64,000 nucleotides of DNA from Prunus persica (GCF_000346465.2 NC_034009.1:13513730-13577729); one strand, 5' to 3'; numbered from the stretch's first letter, positions 53,041 to 64,000 are shown. Numbers and translations are program-made. The notes: generated by a model from the sequence alone, not told the origin.

Positions 53041-53930
53041 TTATTTATTTATTTATATAATGAGCCTTATGTGAGTTTCGAAGGAAAGGATAAAAGCGCC
53101 TTCAGAGCTTGTTGGTTTTATTTTTATTTTTATTTTTATATGTTTATAAATTAAGCCAATAATATACAAATTGATTTATGAATTAGAGGAAGTTCAGTGA
53201 GTGGCCTACTTATGTGTTGAGTATGAACTATTCTAAGAATTGGGAAAGTTGAAAAGTTCATACTTAAGAGCTTGTGAACAATGGTGAGCATATAACTAAC
53301 ATGAGAACTAGAATTGTTTTGTAATTACATTGAAAGAACTACGTGTGAATTGATCCTTTGTTAAAGGTACGTAGGCAACCTAGAGTTACTAGGTGCAGCC
53401 ACAAGATTAAGTGCTTAAAGTTTGTTTGGTTAAGTTATTTTGGAACTTGATAATGTATTTATGTTGTTCTAAGAGTTGAGACTAGTTTCAATTGACAAAA
53501 TGATTTATTTAGTATAAGGAGGCCTGGGGCCATAAGGATTTGATGTTTGCCTGCATGAATTCTATTACTGTGCATGCTGAACAGTTGTGGATATTTAAAT
53601 TGCTTGTTATACAGGTGAAAAAGTTTGGAAAACGAGTAAATTACATGGGAGATTATGCTGAATTTTCGACAGAAGTCAAACCCTAAAGAAACTTTGGATT
53701 TAGTTAGAAGGGCAATTTAGTCAATTGTGCCCGACACTTGCCAGGTGTCGGACACGCATAGGGTTCGGCGCAGATTCCAAAGTGAAATTTGAGTTAGGTC
53801 TTATCACTACAAATGTTTTTGAAACTCTTGTAATCGGTTCATGTGTAATACTGAAGGTTTTTTTTTTTTCTTTGTTAAAAATTAGCGATAATGATACTAA
53901 AGGTTAAAGGAACTCATAAGGAGTTAAGAT
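49930..53930. other. Decayed LTR-retrotransposon-like region, no coding
   Basis: About 4 kb without a coding gene. 49968-50055 and 50190-50270 are diverged direct copies (CTCA.CCAAGTATGACAT, GAGTTTGAGTAGCTA). 50080-50170 resembles 53805-53915 (TGTAATTGGTTCATG / TGTAATCGGTTCATG, AACGATATTGATACT / AGCGATAATGATACT), so about 3.6 kb may have been inserted between. The interior has a C-rich leader-like start (50548-50563), GGATTGCGGCTCTGGTTGAC units three times (52549-52673) and TGCCAGGTGTCGGACACG near 53740, a style I associate with Rosaceae LTR elements (inference). Microsatellites: ATTT-type 52131-52166, (AT)n 52952-52982, (CA)n 53001-53033. Confidence 0.4.
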
Positions 53931-55959
53931 ACCCAAACCACTATTTCAAACAACTTTCGGATGCCTTGGGGAACGTTTTAAAGATTTTTTTATGTGTGTA
54001 TGAGAAAATATTTTAATTTATTTCCCCAGTCTGTACAGACTTTGCTTTTATTAATTATTTCAAAATAGAACTTGAAATACGATGTATTGGTGATGAGAAG
54101 TACGTATGTATTGTTTTGTTTTCTATTTTTCTCATCCAATTAATTATTTCTTTTTACTTCAAAATTGATTTAAAAATCGATTATAATTAAAAAAATTCCC
54201 TTCGAGCATGTACGTCAAATTTTGCCATTTCATTCGAGCACGTACGTCAAATTTTGCCATTGCATTCAAATTTCGATTTGGTCCTTATGTGATCAAAAAA
54301 ACAATAGCTTAGGGTTTACAAAGTGAAGTTCTGTTTTCATTTGCATCATTCACATTTAGGGATGACCCCCAAATTTTAATTTTAAAACAATTGTAAACCA
54401 CTTTTTGGACTTGGGATACGAAGTATTGGTGGTGAGAAATACATATGTAATTTTGTGTGTATTTTTTTTCATTTATTTTAATATTTTAAACAATTTTACA
54501 ACAAAATATGATTAAAATATAACAAATGTGACATGTGTCAGCACAAGGAGAGCCAAAGATCCCATCCACTTCCACATGTCAGCAGGGGACGCCGCCACCT
54601 AGCATCTCATACAATTAAATAATATTATGCATGTGCCGTCTTCAAAAACCAAGTTAATGCTAATACTTCTAACAAAATAATAATAATAATAATAATAATG
54701 CTAATACTATATGCGGTTATGCTTGTGAAGATGTGTTGATCAACCCCCAATGTCGTCGTCTCGACTCTCATTGTTTAAAGGATAAAGAAACCGAAACCAA
54801 CCCCAAAGCCACCTCTGGGATACATGCGGAACCACTTTCACATTTCACCGTGATGTCCAGTTCATGAATACGCGCACCATTACTCGATGACAAGTTTCCT
54901 TTTTGAGGGAACGTGTTGTCCTATGTTGTATTCTTATTTTGTTTATGTTTTGTATTTAAACATTTTTTTGTTCTTTCCCTAGTCTTCTATGGATATAGTC
55001 GGGACATGCAATCCAAACATTTCATTTTGGGCAATGTCGACTTCTTCATCCGACACTCAGCCAAAGCGGTATTAACTGCAGTGCTGAGATGGTCATGTTC
55101 ATTTCCAAATCTGAAAGGAATATGGGTAGACCATATTGGAAGTGCTTCACCACATACGTAAGACCATATTCCGGTTATTTTTAGGGAGCTGCTAAGTGCA
55201 GTGGATATGAATGGGTGATTGCAACCAACATGCCAAGTGAATCTCACCTTCAACAACCAAACGTTTGCCTGATGCCAAGGAATTTAAAACATCTGCTGAC
55301 ATAATCCATATAGTGAAAACCATTAAAGATATGTTGGTAGTGCTTGTTAGTTGTATCCGTTGTGAATTTAGCAGTGAATTTCATGAAAGTGTAAGAACTG
55401 TTTTGACTTTCTTGAAATATGAATATCATTTCAAGTTTCTAAGTACAAATTGGAATCCTTTGTGTTCAATAGACATGCACTTCTTTTGTAAAGTGGCCAA
55501 CGGGTAAAGAAACACAAACTACTACTTCATTCACCCACCTTTCAGATACATTGGGAAGCGCAGTCATGCTTATTTTAATGTTTATGAGCCCAAAATATTT
55601 TCTTTGGTTTCTCAAGTTTCTTATTAAGCCTCAAGCAACTTTGTGAATTTACCCGTGAATTTCAAAAGAATGGCTAGTAAATTCAAATTTCACCGTGATC
55701 ATAACAGTTTGCATGTGTGTTTACACTATTCGCAATACCTCACAAGTTCAACAAATTGTACCTGAACAATTCTTACCAAGAAAATTAAAATCTCAACAAC
55801 CCAGGCAGTTCAACAATTCTTTCACCCACAATCACACAGCTATATACTGCAGCATACCTGTTTGTGCAAATAATCTCACGGGAGAATATTCGCTTCTAGA
55901 TCCTTCAACCTTCGATCTTCCTTCTCTCTCTTCCTCGATTCCTGTAAAAAAGACTGGAG
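53931..55959. other. Spacer, no recognised gene
   Basis: AT-rich. A direct repeat CGAGCA.GTACGTCAAATTTTG occurs at about 54204 and 54236. A (TAA)n tract lies at 54676-54703. Open frames at 54913-55161, 55265-55507 and 55695-56009 show no recognisable family. Confidence 0.4.
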
Positions 55960-56576
55960 TAAATAGACCACACCCGGGGGGTGTTGGCCAAAGGCCCTCC
56001 GATGCCTAAGTTAGTTCGAGTGTTTGTAGGAAAACAATAGCTAAGCAAAGGGTACGGAGTTTTATGTAGGGTGTAAACCGGGTGGCCGGAGCCGTGTGTG
56101 GTGGCCGGAGCCGTGTGTGGTGGCCGGAGCCGTGGGGAGAAAATATGGAGAGTGGAGAGGGAGAGAGAGCTTCGGGTATTTTTCTCGGGTATAAGGAGTA
56201 GGTTTAGATGTACCTTGAATGATGAATGAGGTCGTCTATTTATAGGAGCCTCGGGGCTAGGGTTTCGTAGGAATCCAGTTGGGCCTGATAATATCTGAAT
56301 TAAATATATATTATCTCTTAAGAAGATAATATCTGAATTAAATGATATTATCTCTTAAAAAGATAATATCTGATTTAAATGATATTATCTTCTCTTTATT
56401 AGGATAATATTATAATTAATGATATTATCTCTTTAAATAAAGATAATATCATATTAATTAAGATATTTATCCCAATTAATTAATTAGCCTGATAAACTGG
56501 TTTAATTAATTAATTAAAGAGATAATCTTCTTTTCCACGTGGCGTGCCCTGATTGGAGACGAAAATATATGCTCAC
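55960..56576 (-). repeat. LTR-like segment with tandem GC-rich and AT-rich repeats
   Basis: Contains CACCCGGGGGGTGTTGGCC and CCTCCGATGCCTAAGTTAG at 55972-56018, three tandem copies of GTGGCCGGAGCCGTGTGTG (56082-56135), a TATAAATAG box on the minus strand (about 56244-56236), and AT-rich units GATAATATCTGAATTAAATG / ATATTATCTCTTAA repeated about five times (56288-56460). The arrangement suggests an LTR or TRIM read on the minus strand; boundaries are not proven. Confidence 0.45.
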
Positions 56577-56830
56577 ACAATACCTACAACAAATCTATAG
56601 CAAGCTTTAACCGGAATAAATGCATTAAGCATGGCCTCATCAGAAAATTTCTGGACCTCAATTACAACGACATCATCAACTGGATTCTTATCATCATCGG
56701 CATCATCCTCTTCAATTGACATTTTCCCCTTTCTACAAGGGTTTTCAAGAAAATTAACAAGGGTCACACAAACCAATGCAGAATCATCCCAGTTTATCTC
56801 GGAGGTATATATTCCACCTCTCCCTTCTCA
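56573..56830 (-). other. Candidate host coding exon, function unknown
   Basis: Minus-strand frame ALVCVTLVNFLENPCRKGK, then MSIEEDDADDDKNPVDDVVV and IEVQKFSDEAMLNAFIPVKA, ending near 56573 where LTR-like sequence starts. Composition is protein-like (acidic linker, amphipathic end), but I recognise no family and cannot find its start. Confidence 0.3.
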
Positions 56831-58007
56831 TTTTCTACAACATCCTCTGCCTTATGAGCCTCTTCTCCAACCTCCTCATCTTCATCCTCTCTTTCTAAGC
56901 ACTCTCTCTAGGCATCAAATCTAAAAGTTATTACCACATTTTTCAAACTACCATTAGTCCTAAAATACCCAATCAAATATATTTTTATAAACTAGTCTCA
57001 AACCACAAACTAGATTTTCAATTATCCACAAAAGGTCATTAGAATGTGTTTGGGCCTAAATTCTGCGAGCCCAGCCTATTTATGCAGCCCATAGATATGA
57101 GTACAGCTTGGGCTTGATGTTTAAAAGAAGTTGAAGAGTAGCCCATAATTTATGGAAAGCCCTGATGAAACAAAACATGTACTACAGTGCAGTTCCAACT
57201 AAGTAATCATCAAATCCAGCCACTTCTGCCCCTTTCAGACTGAAGAGTCTCCAATTCTGCCAGCTCAAAAAGCCTTCCAGGATTTGAAATAGATTAAAGC
57301 TCTGCCAAACTCGAATGTTGGTATCGATTTACAGCTGAAACTTGATAGTTGAAGGTGTTAATGGTCCAATCCAGCACAAACATACCCAGTCCAATCTTGA
57401 TCAAAAGCAGCTATCCAGGCATAAATTAAAGTCCAACACTCTTTTTGTCTTTTTAGAGTTGGTCTTTCCATTTCTGAGCTTTGTAAACGGCAGTTCTACT
57501 TGAAACATTTCACTTTCTTATCATTTATTCTAGCAAGAACTACCAATTTTGTACTGTGAAAAATTGTGAAGTCCTCACCAGTCTGAGGGAAGAAAAGAAT
57601 TTATTTGGGAGATATTCCTCACCCAAATTCACAATCGCTTATTTAGAAGTCAATAACTTGAGGCGCAAGTTATCTATTTTTAAGAAGTCTGCTATGGTTT
57701 TTTATTGTACACACTCATACACAAAAGAAAGTTGACTTGTTAACCATTAATGATTTTCAAGCCAATGGAAAACTTTACCCTACCATCACAGGGTCAAAAT
57801 CAAAACGGGTGAACATAATGTAATACATAAATACAGAAATTCTTGAGAATGCACACATGCATGATGGAGTGGATGCACAAATTTATCTTTCAGCAGAGTG
57901 TGAAACACCTAAAAGTACACACATATTAAATATCTAATATGTATGGTACCTTGAGATATAAATGAGTTCCGAAATGATCAGTGGAAAGGGGATAAATGGA
58001 CTCTAAC

Positions 58008-58071
58008 CAGTTGGGCCTTGATTTCCTCCTGTATATTTTCCAATTCAAATTTTAGCTGGTCAACAACGCTT
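58008..58071 (-). other. Candidate 64-nt internal exon of an unknown gene
   Basis: On the minus strand an ACATAG acceptor precedes, and a GTTAGAG donor follows, a 64-nt segment whose frame reads SVVDQLKFELENIQEEIKAQ, an amphipathic helix. No neighbouring exons are identified, so it may be a relic. Confidence 0.3.
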
Positions 58072-58237
58072 CTATGTAGAAAAAGCAAATACAAAACAGT
58101 TAGGATGAATTCATGGCACTATGAATGACCCTTTTAGGGAGATATAGATGGCAACATCACTATACACTGAAATTAGCATAGTTGTCTTCATGCCAGGATA
58201 CTAAAGGAGAACAGAAAGTAATGCAAAGATACAGAAT

Positions 58238-58470
58238 TTGATACCCATATCAATACTGCTCATACTACAATCAACACATTAAGATGCTAATATGATACCC
58301 AAATCCATACTACTCATCTATTAGCAAGATACAAAACAGATACCAATATCTATACTACTCACATTATTATCAACACATACAGATACGTAATTTGATACCC
58401 ATGCCCATAATACTCACAATATGATCAACACATACCCATATCGATGCTACTCACACTATGATAAAAACAC
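58238..58470. repeat. Degenerate tandem repeat, about 45-55 bp units
   Basis: Five units of the type GATACCCATATCAATACTGC followed by TCA.ACTA.AATCAACACAT, at about 58240, 58291, 58338, 58397 and 58430. Confidence 0.7.
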
Positions 58471-58508
58471 ACTCATATACATAAACTCCATTGCTTCTAA
58501 TATTCTAT

Positions 58509-58580
58509 GAGCATTTCCAACAGTTAGCCTCTTGCCATGGTAAGGGGAGCCCTAGGGCAGCTACTCCCCACACCACCACC

Positions 58581-58613
<33 letters not shown>

Positions 58614-58800
58614 TTTTTCCCTAGCAAAGTGTGTTTCCAGCAGTTGCCCTTTGCCATGGCAAATACTATTCATTTTTTTATTTTTTTCACAACTTTGTTT
58701 ACTTAAACAATTAATTTGGATAATATTTTCAGATAAGATTTTTGGGTTCCTACGTGTCAATACTATTCATATAAGATAAGATTGGCAATAAAATTTCTGG
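58509..58800. mobile_element. Remnant of a Harbinger-related element with a 32-nt poly-C tract
   Basis: GAGCATTTCCAAC at 58509 resembles the Harbinger ends. TTTGGATAATATTTTCAGAT and AAGATTTTTGGGTTCCTACG at 58716-58755 resemble 6315-6368 of Harbinger copy 1. CC(A/T)(T)GCCATGG..AA-type sequence occurs on both sides of a run of C at 58582-58613. No second end or target duplication is seen. Confidence 0.5.
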
Positions 58801-59377
58801 GTATTTGGTCGCAGGGGTGGGTCTTGGGTTGGGTAGGGTTGAGTGGTTGCTTTTGGTTCAGTCGGGGTTGGGTGGGGGAGAAAGCAAGATTGAGAGGGAG
58901 GATGAGCAGAGAGAGAGAGGAAGAGAGAGCATAGGAGGTGGAAGGAGAGGGGGTGGCATGGGGAGAGGGAGGCAGTAGGGGAGAGAGGTGGAAAGAGGGG
59001 CTGAGTTTTTTTTTTCTCTTTTTAAAATTTTTTAAAAAGATTTTAAATGTTAAATAATTTTTAAAAAAAAACATTTTTATTTATTTAAATTCACTTGGCA
59101 TTTAATCATTGGCTATGTAAGCACAACATATGTGTCATGTCAGCAATTAAATAGAGAGTTGTAACAGAATCTCACGGTGGGATTAAAAATTGATATGTAA
59201 AATATAACATAAGGGACTGATAATATCACAAAAAAATATAAAAAAACCAAAGATGATAATTTCCCATGAACCCTCTGTGATAAAAACCTAAAAAAGAAAG
59301 AACACACCTTTTAACCCAAAACCCCAATAGCTGAGGGGCAGACTTCAATCACTCAGCGAAGTAGAGGGCAGACAGCA

Positions 59378-62220
59378 ATGGAGTCTGAGGTGAGTTGTGC
59401 ACTCTTTCTTTCGCCTTTTCTTTCCCAACACTGAATAAATTTTCTCGCGTTTCTCAGAAACCAAGTTTCGAACCGTTTCGGCTGTTTTCATCATCAGGGT
59501 CAGGATTTCTTGAACAATCAGAGCCTCCTCTTCCCCCTCCGCCTCCTTGCGTCGAAGTGTTGCCCTCCGAGGTATTTAATTAATTGATGTATTTTGCAAA
59601 TTCATGCACACGCCTAGATAAGTTTCGAGATATGATACTGAACAATTGATTGATTTTAATGTGGAATAGATTTTGCCCTCTGTGAAGTACGCTGTGGAGC
59701 CAGTTCAGTTGGGTGGACTTACTTTGCTCAAGGTCACTCCTTTCTATTTCATTTCTGTTTGGTTTCCCAGAAAATGGAGCATAGTAATGAAGTGCTATAT
59801 AAATGAAAATAAAATTTCATTGTTATCTCTATGTAATTTCCTTTTAAGGAAAACAAAAAAGTTGCCCCTTTGAGTAGAAAGTTTTGATAATCTATCAAAT
59901 TAAGCTTAATCTGAGTGTAAATGGGACTGAGAGTTCATGTGTGTTTTGATTGTAGGGCCGCGTTAGTACTCAAGAGGTTTTCACGCTATCCAACTCCGAT
60001 TTAGTTCCTGGGAAATATGAAGGTGTATAGAGTTCTTCCTATCTTTTGTTTGCTTTGTTAATAGTGATTCAATAATTAAAATGACACTAGATTGAGTTTG
60101 TAATATTCTGCATTACAAATGTTTATCTTATTTATGAAATGCTGTTGCACCAAATGGTGATGGTATGTCTCTTGCTTGTCGGGTGCAGGGGGATTAAAGC
60201 TATGGGAAGGTTCTCTTGATCTAGTTAAAGCTCTAAGCTCTGAAGTTCAAAATGGACATTTATCGTTTACCGGTAAACGAGTTTTAGAGGTGGGCATCCT
60301 AATATTTTCAGGTGAATGTATACTGACCCATAATGCATACACATGTTAACATTCTTCATGTTACTTTGTGTGGTAGTCTAATGTTCAAGTGTAAATAAGT
60401 TGACTTTTATTCATAAAGGTGCTTTTGTGAAATGAGACATACGCTTCTTTACCTCAAGCCCTTACAAAGAGAAACTAGTTTGGCTTCTGGTCACATTCCT
60501 GCCTACTTCATTCAGATTGTAGGGTCTCCTCACTAAGTATTTCTCCATTAATTTCATTTTCACACATCGTAGAGGGGAACTCTTGAAATCTCTAGGTGTC
60601 TTTTAATTATTACTAACAGATGGCTAGGTCAACCTTTTGGTGCTCTTACATCCTAGCTTGGAACATTCAATTAAGTAAAGAATGTTAACTTGAATGAACT
60701 GCAATCTCTTCGTGATACATTACCAAATGGTTTAATGACAAATAGCCTGAACACTTTAACCTTTGTTAGAGATACACCATGTTATGTTTAGTTGGAGTCT
60801 TTGTTATGGGCTCTAACATATAACTTCTGAAGAAGTTACATCCCTTCATTTGAATGAATATATCTCTTCACATCTACACATCACTTAATTAGGTATTACT
60901 TGGTGCACCTTCAGAAGTCATTCATGAAGCTACATCGTTGTTGATCAATAATCAGCTTATAACTCATATATCACTACTACAAGTGATTATCTCTGATGAG
61001 TAATTTCCTCATTGGCCTAGAAATTGAGGCCACTGTCTTTTATCTCCTTCTCCCATTTCTCACTTTGCCTTACTGTGTTTCCTATCATGATTTTTCAGCT
61101 TGGTTGTGGTCATGGACTTCCTGGTATCTTTGCTTGCCTTAAGGTGAGTTTTTGTTTCTTAAGCTCGTACATTTGTTTTGATGGAATAGATTTCTTAAGA
61201 TTCTTCATTGTTGCTTCAGGGTGCAGCTGCCATTCATTTCCAGGACTTCAATGCAGAGGTCCTGCAGTGTCTCACCATACCTAATGTAAATTCAAATGTT
61301 CCAAGCTTCCAACCCCCAGCATTGCAAGTTACAAAGTGTGATGCGGGGACGGAAATTCGTTTTTTTGCTGGCAACTGGCGTGAAATCCATAAGCTTCTTC
61401 CCTATGTACAAAACATTGAGAAGGATTTTAATGTTAGTACAGGGAAAAGTCTAGATGCTCAGTATGATATTATTTTAATGGCAGAGACAGTTTACTCGAT
61501 CTCTGCTCTCCCACATCTCTATGAACTCATAAAGAAGGTATTTCTTATTTAGTTTTTCATTATTTATGATTCAGAACTGTGAACTTGCAGCTGCTGTAGG
61601 TCTGATAATGTTTAATTTACAGTGCATAACTCCTTCTCATGGAGTAGTATACATGGCTGCCAAGAAGCATTATTTTGGAGTCGGTGGGGGAACTCGAAGG
61701 TTCCTATCTATTGTGGAGAAAGATGGTAAGCTAGTCTGAATTATCTAGAAAACTACTTAGAATCTATCTCGCCGCAGAAGTAGTTTCTTATTTGTTTTCT
61801 ACCCTATTCCTTTGGTTCATGGGATTGGGTTTAAGGGGATGGAACAAGTTACAGTATACTGCATTCATGTCTGAGCAGGGTTTTGTCGTCGTAATTAAAA
61901 TGTTCATGGTTCCTTTGTTAAATATATGTTTCTTCTACGACATTTTGGAGGCCTTAAAGATGTGACAATGTGGTTATTGACTGTTTGTCAAATAATTTAT
62001 ATCTATACATTATTGTTTTTGGAAGTAGGCCTCTCTTCTTATAGAGTCCACATCGCCATCCTTGTCTCAGAGTGATATCTTTACAGATGCTTAAATAAGA
62101 AATTTGAAATAATTTTTATTGGAATTCCTTTCTGCAGGGGTCTTGGCTTCTAGCATGGTCGCTGAAGTTGCAGATGGTTCTTCTAATGTCCGAGAGGTAT
62201 GGAAGCTTTCGTTTAAGTAG
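59378..62220 (+). CDS. METTL18-type protein-histidine methyltransferase, nine exons
   Basis: S-adenosylmethionine-dependent methyltransferase of the METTL18/Hpm1 family, which methylates a histidine of a ribosomal protein in yeast and mammals (known; plant target inferred). Exons: 59378-59389, 59458-59571, 59670-59732, 59956-60022, 60189-60289, 61099-61143, 61220-61537, 61623-61725, 62138-62220 (TAG). All introns are GT..AG and the frame is continuous, giving 301 residues. Features: Pro-rich N part (SEPPLPPPPPC), GGLKLWEGSLDLVKAL, SAM-binding motif I VLELGCGHGLPGIFACL, GAAAIHFQDFN (motif II region), YDIILMAETVYSISALPHLY, and AAKKHYFGVGGGTRRFLSIV near the C end. The ATG follows a short GA-rich leader. 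A rearranged copy of its 3' end lies at 24635-25168. Confidence 0.93.
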
Positions 62221-62683
62221 GCATGGAATTCATGTGGATCAAACACTGTCCTTATTTTTTATTTCTCTTTTTTAATCTCCTCCCCTGTGGCCGCCAATTT
62301 GGCCACTTACCTCCTATATGAAGAATCAAATATTGTAATCAAAATTAGAAGAATCAAATGTTACCGTTGTTAGTCTGTATGCTGACACGAAGGATGTAGA
62401 GAATATTTGGTCATTAGATAATTTCTCTTCTCTAAACCTCTTTTATTTTTCTTTTGATTTACTGTGTCCTATGTAATGCAAATTCTTACTTTTTCAGTCC
62501 CAAAATAAAAGTTTTTCTTTAATTATTTATATTTAGTTGATTTTTTTTTATTTTTTTTATGGGTTCATCGTTCTTGTTTCTTTTATTATTGTCGCTGATA
62601 AATTATAATTTGGCTGGATGCTGAATTTGTTATGTTGCAATTTTCATTGAATATAGGTATTGTAACATTGAAATGACAACTAA

Positions 62684-63025
62684 GAGCATCCACAGTGGGG
62701 GGTTGTACAATGGGGTGTATGTTAAATATACACCCGTTGTGATCGGAATCACCCGCAATTGGGGGGGGGGGGAGGGAGAGAGGGGGTGTGAATGAATGTA
62801 TAATTACATCACCACCATGCGATGTAAATTTAGATGCAATTGTACATCTTTTTTTACATCTCATGCAGGTGGGACCCAGCTGAGAAAAGTAGAGGAAAAA
62901 TGGAGAAAAGTATTTACATTATTTCTCATTGGAGCAAAAAACGTATTTACACCCCCTGGAGGTGTAAAGATGATGTAAAAGTGGCTTTACAACCCCAAAA
63001 ATACACCTCTCTACTGTGGATGCTC
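62684..63025. mobile_element. Tourist-like MITE (PIF/Harbinger derived), 342 bp
   Basis: Flanked by TAA at 62681-62683 and 63026-63028. The perfect 13-bp terminal inverted repeats are GAGCATCCACAGT (left) and ACTGTGGATGCTC (right). No coding capacity. It contains a G12 run at 62761-62772. The ends share GAGCATC with the full Harbinger elements but not their interior, so another member of the superfamily must have mobilised it. Confidence 0.95.
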
Positions 63026-63245
63026 TAATATTGCTTTGATGTGTCAATATAACGTCGTGCTGAATCGTAAACTCTTGATATCTCTTCATTCTTGAACGTA
63101 CACTATGAACTAAGAGCAGTGTAAAGATTTGGATGTGGTTGAAAGTTCATGGGAGAGTTAGTACCTGTGAAAAGGATCCTGTTCTTTGTTTATAGATCAT
63201 TGGTGAGATTAAGAATTTTGAATGTATTTTTCAGCACCAAGGATC

Positions 63246-64000
63246 CTATACTTGTTTGAAACCATTTCCATTGACTAATATTGCTTGGTCATACAAGTTT
63301 AGAATCCAACGACATAATTCGCTGTTAAAAGATTTAACAGGATTGTAACTAGTTCTGGCGGTCTCATGGGGAACTATTCTGCAGATACAACATGCCTTTT
63401 TAGGACGCAAACCACTCAAAGCTTTGAGGGTTTCCACATCAAGCATCACCCCCTGTTCGATCATTTCTTCAACGAGCCTCAAAGCTTCACCTATCCTTTT
63501 AGCTTGCATATAGCCGTTGACCAAGGCATTATAGCAAGAAGCAATATCAGGGACACGATCTTTTATCACCATTAAATCAATGACCTTCTTTGCCTTATCC
63601 GTTTTGCCACGAAAACAATAATCATCAATTAGCATAGTGCAAGTTATTTTGCTCAGCTCCATACCATATTTAACTTTGGCCTCAACTACTTTATGAGACC
63701 CTTCTGGCATCCGTCCTTGGAAGAGAGCATCCAAAAGTATTCTCAAAGTTATGGTATCAGGTAAGACTCCCTGAACTACCATTTCATCAAACAACCTTGT
63801 AGCTTCAGCCCATTGATCTGTACGGCACATGCCATAAATTAGAGAGCTGTAAGTGAAAATGTCAAGCCTCATACCTCTTTGGGACATTAGCTCTAACACA
63901 GAGAGCGCTTCCTCGGTCCGTCTCTCCTTGCAAAGAGCATGTATTACAGTGGTAAAGATGACAACATCTGGTGCAATTCCTTCATCCAGCATTCTATTAA
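63246..64000 (-). CDS. PPR4: P-class PPR protein, C-terminal part, cut by the window edge
   Basis: Third well-kept member of the local PPR family; its 5' part lies beyond 64000. Six and a half motifs are visible (IFTYSSLIYGMCRTDQWAEA, TITLRILLDALFQGRMPEGS, KITCTMLIDDYCFRGKTDKA). The 3' flank and the METTL18 gene upstream are in the same order as the PPR3 segment. An extra A in the run at about 63404-63408 (CCTAAAAAGGCA versus CCTAAAAGGCA in PPR1 and PPR3) removes the normal stop near 63374 and adds about 43 codons of former 3' flank (ACCICRIVPHETART...), ending at 63246. PPR repeats themselves are intact here, so function is possible. Confidence 0.85.
   Translation of the reverse strand, partial: NRMLDEGIAPDVVIFTTVIHALCKERRTEEALSVLELMSQRGMRLDIFTYSSLIYGMCRTDQWAEATRLFDEMVVQGVLPDTITLRILLDALFQGRMPEGSHKVVEAKVKYGMELSKITCTMLIDDYCFRGKTDKAKKVIDLMVIKDRVPDIASCYNALVNGYMQAKRIGEALRLVEEMIEQGVMLDVETLKALSGLRPKKACCICRIVPHETARTSYNPVKSFNSELCRWILNLYDQAILVNGNGFKQV

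Noticed and set aside
54913..55507. Two short plus-strand open frames
   Set aside because: No family motif, no splice context, surrounded by repeat-like AT-rich DNA.
58491..58779. Proline- or glycine-rich open frames
   Set aside because: Produced by the 32-base C run.
1..64000. tRNA, rRNA or other structured RNA genes
   Set aside because: I saw no cloverleaf, rRNA or snRNA core sequence by eye; a dedicated scan was not possible.

Overview
This is nuclear DNA of a flowering plant. It has intron-containing genes with GT..AG junctions, P-class pentatricopeptide repeat (PPR) genes, a plant GT47 glycosyltransferase, and plant-type CACTA, PIF/Harbinger and Ty1/copia elements. The overall texture (GGCCCG-rich repeats, LTR fragments, RFL-like PPR clusters) looks to me like a woody Rosaceae genome such as apple, pear or peach; that is an inference, not proven here. 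Most of the window is transposon. Only two genes look intact: a GT47 xyloglucan-galactosyltransferase-like gene (16725-18218, minus) and a nine-exon METTL18-type protein-histidine methyltransferase gene (59378-62220, plus). A PPR gene entering at the right edge may be functional upstream but has an altered C terminus.

Layout. 1-5034: right part of a CACTA transposon (plus) with a 729-base assembly gap. 5035-6138: unassigned. 6142-10085: PIF/Harbinger copy 1 with TAA target duplications and dead genes. 10928-13025: PPR1, frameshifted. 13160-13932: PPR2, a decayed tandem copy fused at about 13932 to a 3' fragment of a GT47 gene (to 14507). 14508-24634: the intact GT47 gene, hAT-like GGCCCG and GGTTCGG modules, a glycine-rich RNA-binding protein pseudogene (about 21117-21475) and a 26-27 bp minisatellite (22912-23287). 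24635-25168: rearranged fragment of the METTL18 gene, followed by PPR3 (minus, frameshifted). 27184-31240: PIF/Harbinger copy 2, inserted in the PPR3 upstream region; PPR1 preserves the matching empty site. About 31600-42833: a large CACTA element (minus), truncated at its left end, with a tnp2 gene and a multi-exon Transposase_24 plus ULP1-protease gene. 42834-49900: an old minus-strand gag-like transcription unit split by a young copia element (44403-49383, 274-bp LTRs, CCTAG target duplications). 49900-59370: decayed LTR-retrotransposon sequence, microsatellites, candidate host exons and a Harbinger remnant. 59378-64000: METTL18 gene, a Tourist-like MITE (62684-63025) and the 3' part of PPR4 (minus).

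How the pieces relate. Four related PPR loci, the METTL18 3' end and the GT47 3' end have been copied and broken locally. The METTL18-PPR4 segment at the right edge is the parental arrangement of the rearranged METTL18-fragment/PPR3 segment at 24.6-27.0 kb. The transposons inserted later: Harbinger 2 lies between PPR3 and its upstream sequence, and copia lies inside the gag-like unit.

The most unusual structure is in the large CACTA element. Successive introns of its Transposase_24-ULP1 gene end in the same ordered module of about 160 bp of CACTA-type CGACGG/ACGTCG repeats, so the introns look like copies of one another. Harbinger copy 2 is also notable: an uninterrupted transposase whose third catalytic acidic residue appears to be Lys, behind a tandem array of G-box repeats absent from copy 1.
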